A stretch of 64,000 bases of DNA. It comes from Erigeron canadensis (lineage: Eukaryota > Streptophyta > Magnoliopsida > Asterales > Asteraceae). The position numbers and the translations under genes were made by a program. Below the pieces are notes generated by a model. It did not search any database, was not told the origin of the DNA, and saw only the letters and a program-made list of their open reading frames with translations. Shown in pieces: positions 55,650 to 64,000 of the stretch; positions within the stretch are counted from its first letter, which is position 1, and the number at the start of each line of letters is the position of its first letter. Location: the NCBI RefSeq assembly GCF_010389155.1, contig NC_057768.1, positions 48,835,633 through 48,899,632 of the forward strand. The letters are read 5' to 3'.

Positions 55650-58515
55650 ATGGATCCGTACAACACATTCTCATCATCGGCAGCCATGGCACAAAAGACA
55701 TGGGAGCTAGAAAACAACATAGTGACAATGGAAACACCACAATCATCGGAATCAGACAGCATCTTCTACTACGATGAAACAGCACAAGCGAAATTCCAAC
55801 AAGAAAAGCCATGGGCAAACGACCCACATTACTTTAAACGGGTAAAGGTGTCGGCTTTAGCGTTGTTGAAGATGGTGGTACACGCAAGGTCAGGTGGGAA
55901 TATAGAAGTGATGGGGTTGATGCAGGGGAAAACTGATGGGGATTGTATTATTGTGATGGATGCTTTTGCACTTCCTGTTGAAGGTACTGAAACCAGAGTC
56001 AATGCTCAAGCTGATGCTTATGAATATATGGTTGATTATTCCACCACTAACAAACAGGCAAGCACCTCTTCTTTTTCTTTTCCAAGATTTTTAAAACCCT
56101 AATTTATTTCATACTCCTATTTTTTTTTCTCAAGATTTATAAACCCTAATTTTCCAAGATTTTTAAAACCCTAATTTATTTTATAGTTTATAAAAACCCT
56201 ATTTTTTCAAGATTTATAAACCCTAATTTCCCCTGTTCTTGTTTGGATATATATATCTACATGTGTGTGTGTGTGTCTGGTTAGGTTGTGCATATATGAG
56301 TCAAAGACTCACCCTTTTCGGGTAACCTGAACAAAAATAGTTTTCAAGGTTAATTTTGAAAAATATTTGGGTGTTCTGGCTAGTTTCTAATGGCTTATGG
56401 CGGTTTTGAGCCGTCTACATGAGGTTGTACTTTCACTTTATATTATGAGTGATGTTTCATAGTTTTATTGGTAATGTTGAATTTTTAAATGGGGGTGATG
56501 TATTTGTTTTATCTGAAAGTGTAGTTATAGATGTATATCTGTTTGTTTTAGTACGAGTGTCTGATTTAACGTGTTTTGAGATTGGGAATTTGGCTTGGTG
56601 CGATGCAGGCAGGGAGGTTGGAAAATGTTGTGGGCTGGTACCATTCTCATCCTGGCTACGGATGTTGGTTGTCTGGTATTGATGTTTCTACACAGATGTT
56701 AAACCAGCAGTTTCAAGAGCCGTTTCTGGCTGTTGTTATTGATCCAACCAGGACTGTTTCTGCTGGGAAAGTTGAGATTGGAGCTTTTAGGACATACCCG
56801 GAAGGGTATAAGCCGTCAGATGAACCTGTGTCCGAATATCAGACTATTCCTCTTAACAAGATTGAAGACTTTGGTGTCCATTGCAAGCAGGTCAGTACTC
56901 AGTACCCCCTTAATGAGTAAATGGTTCTTGGTATTTGATCATTTAGTGTAGTTATTGACTAATGTTTTCATTCATTCTGTTTTTCGTTAACAGTATTACT
57001 CATTGGACACCACCTATTTTAAGTCATCTCTTGATTGTCACTTGTTGGATTTGCTTTGGAACAAGTATTGGGTGAATACACTTTCTTCTTCTCCTTTGCT
57101 TGGGAATGGTGACTATGTTGCAGGGCAGATATCAGATCTTGGTACGTCTTTTGATGTTTTTTTCATTCTGATTACACGTGACTGGACTAGAATTCTCTTG
57201 TGGTTATATATTCTGGAATTTGGTTTTTCCCCATTTGTTACACAGCTGAAAAACTGGAGCAAGCTGAAGGCCAGTTAACACATTCACGTTACGGACCTCT
57301 CATAGCCCCCCCTCAAAGAAAGAAAGAGGTCAGTTGGTATTCTGTAACATATTCTCTGTATTTTTTGAACAGTGCATATTCTCTGTATTGAATACAGTTT
57401 TATAATAGATTTAGTCGTTTAAGAGTTAGTTCTCTCCCAGTTTTACTTATATTTGTCCTCATTAAACTCTTTTAAGTTTTCCCCTGTGTTTGAGCTTCCG
57501 GTAAATAATTTTATGAAGATGTGGATTTGCGAGTAAGATTTGCACTAAAACAGTAAGATTGTAGATTCTCTTTTCTTCGCACACAGATCTAATAAATTTT
57601 TTCTGTACACGATGTTACGTGTTTAGTTATACTTCTTCAGCACAAACTTACCCAATAAAAGTCTTTCAAATTGGAGGACCATCTTTTTTTTTTGAACGGC
57701 AAGCTAATCTACTCCTACTCCTAAATTACACGTAAGTCTGGGACGAAACCCACGACTCTCGAAAACCCCTACCAATATTCTACCCCTACAAATGTAGGAA
57801 GTGGGACTCGAACCCTACTGGATTTCCCCAAGGTCAAAGACCTTACGAATGAGCCACCAACCCAAATCTAAAGCTTAAGCACATAAAAGTTTTTGTCTAT
57901 TTGCCAAGCCAGAAAGATCTGGTTTTGTATGTTTTCTTGGTGGTTTAGCGCATCATCAACATGTCACATCGGCACTATATACGGATGTTAATTTAATAAA
58001 ATAAAAGTGTGATGATATCTCTGTAATTTGACTTCTTGAAGGGTACATTTGAAAGTTTATAATTTTGCATGTCATCAAGGCCAATGGGTCTTATTTTTGC
58101 TCCCTAGTCAGAAATCTGGGTTGTAGGATACTAGGATGTAAACTGAAAGTAATATGGGCTATTTACACAAACTCCAAGATTAACTATCCAAGAACTGTGT
58201 GTTCCATTCATCACCATGTTCCTTATAGATGCCTTCTATTTGTTGATTACAGGAAGAATCCCAACTTGCCAAGATTACACGAGATAGTGCAAAGATTACT
58301 GTGGAGCAGGTTCATGGGTTGATGTCACAGGTGAGTTAATGGGTTCATCACGTTATCAAAAGGTTTTTACTCCATTTTCGAAGGGTACCAACTGTCTATC
58401 TAAAACATTTGTTCATGTTTTTTAGGTTATCAAGGACATACTCTTCAACTCGGTTCGTCAATCAAACAAATCTCATGCAGAGTGCTCAGGCCCCGAGCCT
58501 ATGGTCCAATCATGA
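55650..58515 (+). CDS. CSN5: COP9 signalosome complex subunit 5
   Basis: The catalytic metalloprotease of the COP9 signalosome, which removes NEDD8/RUB from cullins in the nucleus and cytosol and so controls cullin-RING ubiquitin ligases. Six exons: 55650-56057, 56609-56890, 56994-57141, 57246-57328, 58253-58330 and 58426-58515; 362 residues, against 357 for Arabidopsis CSN5A. The MPN+/JAMM zinc site is intact: Glu 86 (EVMGLMQG), His 148 and His 150 ([10 protein letters not shown]), Ser 158 and Asp 161 (LSGID). The rest, for example [19 protein letters not shown] and [20 protein letters not shown], matches plant CSN5 almost continuously. Odd: intron 1 begins GC (cag/gcaagc), a GC-AG intron; the others are GT-AG. 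Intron 4 holds a SINE. Confidence 0.97.
57684..57866 (-). mobile_element. tRNA-derived SINE in intron 4 of CSN5
   Basis: On the minus strand: an A-box-like tggctcattcgtaagg, a B box, ggttcgagtccc, a body, and a poly(A) tail seen as ctttttttttt at 57684. RNA polymerase III promoter boxes of this kind define SINEs. A second copy lies at 59168-59301. Confidence 0.8.
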
Positions 58516-59745
58516 AGATAGTCCCTTGGTGTTATGATTGCTTGACAATGAAACACTAGTACTTTATGACTGAACAGTTTTGTTGCTTGTTCTTATTGAT
58601 ATAAGTGTTCTTAATTGTTCAATCATGTTATATTTTGCTACGGATATCTTGTTCAAGTATCTATTTGTTTCATAACGATTTAAGATCCCAATCCACAAAA
58701 AGGCAATCTTCAAGGAGACACATAATAGGGAGCAGTTATAATAGGATGTTCAAGTGAATTTATGATCGTGGTTTTTTTTTTCCTGCCATCATATATAAGT
58801 TATGTTTGAGGAATCGATTTCATCTTACCTTTCTGAAAGCTACAAAAGGCCTTCCTACGATTAATCAACAAGTTTGAAAATAAACTTCAGTGAAAGTTAT
58901 AGAATTTAGTTTCAAAGAAAACCATGTTGTATATCAAGAAATCCTAGAATGGTTGGTTACAAGTTTTCTCAAAAATATCTAATTTAGCTATTTTGCAAGA
59001 GCTGGTCGTTGCTCAAAGTGTAATCGTGTGCTCATAACCAAATAAATTGTTTAGGGTGTGTTTAGTCGTAGAAATTTTATTTAGTTTTTCATTTTTATTT
59101 TTTTTAACGAGTTAGTAGTTAATAGTTAGCATTTGAGATACTACAGTGATATTTTGGGCAATATGCGGTGCTTGAATCACGCATGTCTGGAATGAAACCC
59201 ATGACTCTCAAAAACACCCCTTAATAATCCACCCCTACAAATGTAGGAAGTGAGATTCGAACCCTGTTGGATTTCTCCAAGGTCAAAGACTTTGGGCTCC
59301 GAGAATAAAAGTGGTTTTGGTGAATTGCATGGCTAGATATCTCCTTAACCGAGATATCGTTAACTCCGGATAATAAGTGAGAAGAAAAACCCTAGCTTTC
59401 TGTCCATCCTTAGCTCCAACTTGTGTCAGATCCTTTTGCCCCGGATTGAAAGCTAGGTATAGAGTTCTCTTTTTTCAAGAAAATGTAAACAAATTTTTAT
59501 TTCTTGAAAGTAAATGCAAATTTTGAGAACGAGAAACATAAGAGAAAAACTAATATAATTTAAGTAACTTAAAATTTGAAAAATAGAAAATGAAGTGTAG
59601 AAAAGAACAAAAAAATGTTTTCTAAATTCTTAATGAAAAGTGATAAATAGTGTTTTCTATCTTCCTTGGAAAAGAATTTCAAAAAATTATGATTTGATTG
59701 CGTTTTTGATTTTCATATTTTCTTGGAAAATAAAATTAGAAAACA
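58516..59745. other. CSN5 3' region and intergenic DNA
   Basis: The 3' untranslated region of CSN5 probably covers the first 100-200 bp. The rest is AT-rich with one SINE copy and no gene. Confidence 0.45.
59168..59301 (-). mobile_element. Second copy of the SINE, truncated
   Basis: The strings cccctacaaatgtaggaagtg, gattcgaaccctgttgg and ccaaggtcaaagac match 57745-57845. The A-box end is cut short. Confidence 0.75.
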
Positions 59746-59749
59746 AGGG

Positions 59750-61080
59750 TGACTTTCAGGCTTACTTTGAGGGCTCGTAAATCTCAAATTGTTAAGTTTC
59801 ATCAAAAGTTTTTTATTTAGTATTAAACTACATCCTTAAGGTTTTACAAATATATAGTATATGTCTAATTTGGTACGGTTAGGTGGTTCAAGTTAGACCT
59901 TAAATTTGCTATTATGGTCTTTCTTTTTAAATCTGGTATGACTTTCTTGCCTACTTTAAGGGTCCGTAAAATCAAAAGTTTTTTGTTGGATATTAAACTA
60001 TACCCTAAGGCTTTGAAAAAATGTGGAATAAGTCAACTTTAGTTTAGTAAAGGTGGTTCAAATTAGACCTCAAAATAAAAGAAGAATACCATATTTGGCT
60101 TTACTCTTTCAATTTTCATATGACTTTATGGCCTACTTTAAGGGCTCGTAAGTCTCAAATGGCTAAGTTATTTATTCGGTATTAAACTATACCCCAACGC
60201 TTTACAAATATGTAGAATATGTCAAGTTTGATAGAGTGAAGGTGGCTCAAGTCAAACATTAAACTAACTACTCCGAAAAATCAAAGGGTAAGACCAGATC
60301 TGTTCTTACCTTTTAAATTGGTATGACTTTCTTGCCTACATTGATGGCTCGTAAGTCTCAATTGGTTAAGTTTCATTTGTACTTATATATTAGGTACTAA
60401 ACTATATCCCAGAGTTTTACAAATATGTAGAATATATCGAGTTTGGTAAAGTAAAGTTAGTTCAAATTAGACCTTAGATTAGCTATTTTGATACTAAAGT
60501 TAAAGGGTAAGACTAAATCTGGTTTACTTTCTGTATGACTTTTTAGCATACTTTGAAAGCATGAAAGTCTCACATGGTTAGGTTTACTCGATAGTTATTT
60601 TATTGGATATTAGACTATACTCTTAGAGCTTTACATATATTTAGAATATTTATAATTTCATAAAACAAATGTCATTCAAATTAGACATTTATTCCTATCC
60701 CGATACCAAAATTGAAGGGTAAGACCATATCTAGTCTTACCCCTTAAATTTGGTATGACTTTGTGGTCTACTTGAGTGCCTTGTAAGTCTCAAATGGTTA
60801 AGTTTTTTTGAAAATTATTTATTAGATATTAAACTGCACCATAAGATTTTACAAATATGTAAAATAAGCCTAGTTGGGTAAAGTAAATGTGGTTAAAGTT
60901 AAACCTTAATATAGTTATTTTGATACTAAAGTTAAAGGTTAAGACCTTAATTCTTTTAATTTTGGTAATTTTTGGCATACTTTAGGACATGTAAGTTTCA
61001 AATGATAAATGATACTCGTAAGTTTTATCGGAAGTTCTTTAGGTATTAAACTTTAACTCAGACTTTTCGATTATTCCGAT
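59750..61080. repeat. Diverged tandem repeat, seven units of 176-220 bp
   Basis: Each unit has the string ggcctactttaagggctcgt and the following agtctcaaatggttaag, then a block like tattaaactataccc, ttacaaatatgtagaatatg and a ggtggttcaaattagacc string. Units start near 59759, 59953, 60129, 60333, 60545, 60765 and 60973. They are quite diverged, so the array is old. No coding sequence is seen. Confidence 0.85.
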
Positions 61081-61934
61081 ACCAAAGTACATCTATTTGA
61101 CTTCAGTTATAATTTTGGTTATGACTATCAATTTAGGGGGCTTTACTGCATTTTGGCTTTGACTCGTCTTTTCTGATTTATTTCCAGTTGTTTGATATGT
61201 CTGAATCACCTGATACGATTTGACTTTTCTTGCCAAACAAAATGTGGTAGTATGTTTGCTGACCCACTCATCTGTAAATTTGCATTGCAACTTGCTGGTC
61301 TAAACCGTTATGTGCTTATACCATTCGTTTACAGTCCTAGGGACGGACGGGCCGAAGACTGGCGAAGGACGGAGGCAGCACAGCGGTGTGCTCCATCTTT
61401 GGTTGGGAGATGGGGGCGCTGTGTAAGGTCTAAATAGGTAATAAGTAAAACATTCTCGAATTTCAGAGCCAACTAAAGATAACTCAATTTTCACTTAGAA
61501 GTTTGCGCGAGGAAGCAGTCAGTTTGATTGCTGTAAGCACTTATCTCTGCCGTCTTCCCTTTAAAATATTCTAGTATCATTTCAATTATACTTGACACAG
61601 CAATGTCGTCTTACATAGTTATATTCTTTTAATCTTTTTTTAATTTAATGTAGGCTATAATGTAGTTAAGATTATTAAATTTGGTTGCCACAAGACTTGG
61701 ACTAATCATTCAGCTATGCAACAAGTTGAACCTTTTGAACTTTAACTGTATAAATAGTTCTCTTCCATCAGTGGCCAAAGAGGATTGTCGGCATGGGCCA
61801 AACCATGGCAGTCTGTACACGTGAACATTTTACATGTACACAAGGATTCTGAATACGGTGCAAATTCAAAGGGCAGAAAACAAAATGACAATTACACCTT
61901 AATTTACCATCTTATTGTTTTTTGAACAGCAGTG
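61081..61934. other. Intergenic DNA downstream of the golgin gene
   Basis: A GC-richer patch (61330-61430) has an open frame on each strand that I do not recognise. The part next to 61934 is presumably the 3' untranslated region of the golgin gene. Confidence 0.4.
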
Positions 61935-63506
61935 TCATTCTTCTTTGTCGTCGTCATCATCATCATCTGGTAGTCCTGTGTCATCTCCAATACCTTCAAG
62001 CAAAACATCAACATCTTCTCCCAACTCCACTAATCTTGCGGTCAATTTATCCACTTTGCTCTGTTCTTGACCAAGACATACAAGCAAATCATTGAGTTCG
62101 CCTTCACTCTCTTTCTGTGCCTCCTCCCGTGCTGCTGCTTTTATTTTCTCAATATCTAGGCTTGGAATAGCTTCTCCGCTCTTCAATGCTCTCACTTCCA
62201 TTTCTAAATGATAATTTGCCTGTTCCAGGCTATTGTACGCATCTGAGAGGCTCTTCAGATCAGTTTCCATTTTTTCCGACACGTTTTTGTAAGATAACGC
62301 CTCACTTTGAATATTCATGTTCTCCGTTTTGAGCATCTCCAACTGTCGGGCAGCTTCTTGAAGATCTCTACTCAGTTTCTGTATTTGGACCCTATCTGTG
62401 CCACTATTTGGTCTAGGTTCGCTACGGGTTGAACCACCTCCACCAATACTAGCTAGGTCCTCGGCTAATATAGCATTTCTGTTAAGAAGGTCCTGTAAAA
62501 AAAAGGATACCCGTAATAAAAATTAGACCAATTTCAATATCTTATATGCGGGTTATCCCAAACAAGAAGCAACACATATCTATGCAATTTACCTGAATCT
62601 CAGAGCATTGCTTCTCCATAAATGATCTAAGTCGCTTGATATAATCCCCATCTCTTTCATCCTTTCTCTGCTCCAATTCTGCTGGCACCACCGACACATT
62701 GCTCTTTTGATGGCTATATATTCTTACTATGCTATCTCTAATACCAACTTCCAAATTTTTAATAAAACTGACAAACTGAGGATCGAACATTGAAGCAAGC
62801 ATTGGATGGTCATCATTCTCGTTGAAAGTTGACTCTTTTTCATCAATATCTTCCATTTCTGCCATACTATTAGCATTTGATCTGGTCAATGGTTTACGTG
62901 ATTGAGCTTGAGTTGCCTTTTCAGATGAAAATAGAAAGCTTTTTTGCATCTCATCAAGCTTCAAAAAGTAAGATGTAAGCCCGATTTTTTGACTTATGGC
63001 ATCGACTATTGCAAATGCATCTTTACCAGACTCACTGCTTTTATTATAAATGACACATTCCCCAAGAAGAACAGCTGCTAAACCCCGTGCACAGACTGTT
63101 GACTCGCCATTTGATACCAGCTCAATTAGATATGTTAAGTGAGGATGTGAATCCAAGAAAGACTGCACTGCAGGCGGGCAATCACAAAGCCACGTGACAA
63201 GAAGTTTCAAGATTATTGGTTGGAAATAAGAATTTCTTGGAGTAGTTGATTTTCCGTCTTTCCGCTTCTTGGAAGTTGCAAGAGCCAAGTACTTTACCAT
63301 ACGGTGCAACAGCGGTTCCTGGGATCCTAATGAAGGCATTGACGATTCGAGTTTAATCTGTAAGACCTGCATAGAAGTGGGGAATTAATGCACTATACAA
63401 AATCTCAGGTGTTGCATATCTAAAGCATGAGATTGCATACCTTTTCCTTGCATTGAATATTATCTTTCATTACATGAGAAAGAACGCTAGCAGCTCTGCA
63501 ACTAGT
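61935..63506 (-). CDS. GC6: Golgin candidate 6 / vesicle tether p115 (Uso1), 3' part
   Basis: The three last exons read leftward: 63441-63506, 62593-63366 and 61935-62492, all in phase 0, 465 residues. The 5' part lies beyond the right edge (the intron upstream of 63506 reaches at least 64000). The sequence covers the end of the armadillo-like head (SCRAASVLSHVMKDNIQCKEK, HRMVKYLALATSKKRKDGKS, FDPQFVSFIKNLEVGIRDSI), then the coiled coil (about 62490-62050) and an acidic tail (a run of seven Asp before KEE). This matches plant p115 (Arabidopsis GC6/MAG4), a peripheral protein that tethers COPII vesicles to the cis-Golgi. Splice sites are GT-AG. Confidence 0.93.
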
Positions 63507-64000
63507 CTGAATAACACAAATTATATGATACTTGTGCATATGAAATAACAATGTAAGAACTATGATTCCTAATCATGTCAATGATAGGTCTTTAAAGGGG
63601 AAGCCAAACTGCCATATGAATTTGCAGAGGTGGCAAAATGGGCAGTCATGGGAATAGGGAAACTGGACAAAAACACCATTTATTTTGTATGGGTAGTAAC
63701 AAGTCTGGTTAACTCGAAGCAAACTTTTGGCAAAACTTTTGGAAGTTCTTACATAAGTGTGGTCATCTACAATACCAAAATTTATATTATTTCGATAGTA
63801 ATCTTGATATCTTGGGGTAAACCCCTGGTTAATTAGTCTCTCAGAATTCAGAAAAATGCCTGGAATAGTCTTCACGAAAAATTGAATGGATTTTCTCAGA
63901 CTCGTCATCTGCTGAAATCATCAGCGAGAAGCAATCTTAAAATTTGATACCATGATCAGGTTTTATGCATTTATAAAACATTTTGAGCGAATCTGACATG
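63507..64000 (-). other. Intron of the golgin gene
   Basis: No further exon of the head domain is recognisable up to the window edge. The open frames here do not resemble p115 and are taken as intronic. Confidence 0.55.

Noticed and set aside
57745..57866. Possible tRNA gene
   Set aside because: A and B boxes are present but there is no cloverleaf and a poly(A) tail follows; it is a SINE.
61192..61494. Open frames on both strands in a GC-richer patch
   Set aside because: There is no similarity to any family and the two strands overlap; I kept it as unassigned.
63573..63908. 111-codon minus-strand frame
   Set aside because: It lies in the golgin intron, with no p115 similarity and no splice sites that join it in frame.

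Overview
This 64 kb window is nuclear DNA of a flowering plant. The intergenic DNA is AT-rich, the genes have introns with GT-AG borders, and the proteins are plant-specific: a type-1 ACC synthase, an isoprenylated heavy-metal-associated protein, a ROH1/DUF793 protein, a PLS-class pentatricopeptide protein, COP9 signalosome subunit 5 and a plant p115 golgin. A eudicot is likely. The repeat style would suit a large asterid/Asteraceae-type genome, but that is only an impression.

Layout. From 1 to 18.5 kb there are essentially only repeats: a 133-bp tandem array, a Mutator-type MITE, a TRIM retroelement split by a nested insertion, an almost complete 9.4-kb Copia LTR retrotransposon on the minus strand (4504-13907, target duplication AAAAG), another MITE and a long foldback element. 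The ACC synthase gene follows at 18769-20474 (+). At 22.8-28.7 kb lie scattered gene-like scraps interrupted by a broken PIF/Harbinger transposon (23942-27508, target duplication TTA). Two Helitron-like ends and a foldback MITE fill 28.7-31.5 kb. A heavy-metal-associated isoprenylated protein gene (31713-32661, -) has a Stowaway MITE in its first intron. A ROH1-like gene lies at 34150-35535 (-).

From 36.5 to 44.0 kb there is a tandem array of four small intronless genes on the plus strand (starts at 36534, 39563, 41386 and 43835). They encode basic peptides of 43-63 residues with a strongly conserved core, and each has a TATA box at a similar distance. I do not recognise the family. It is the most interesting feature here. 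A PPR gene (44224-46623, -) converges on the last member.

The right part holds a 1.6-kb Mutator-like element with perfect 9-bp target duplications and a nested MITE, a decayed SEC13 copy, a tandem TRIM array, two copies of one foldback MITE, the six-exon CSN5 gene (55650-58515, +) with a GC-AG first intron and a SINE in intron 4, a seven-unit diverged tandem repeat (59.75-61.08 kb), and the 3' half of a golgin candidate 6/p115 gene (61935-63506, -) that continues past the right edge.

The genes do not form one pathway. They are independent loci: ethylene synthesis, metal-binding-like protein, exocytosis/development, organellar RNA processing, deneddylation and Golgi tethering.
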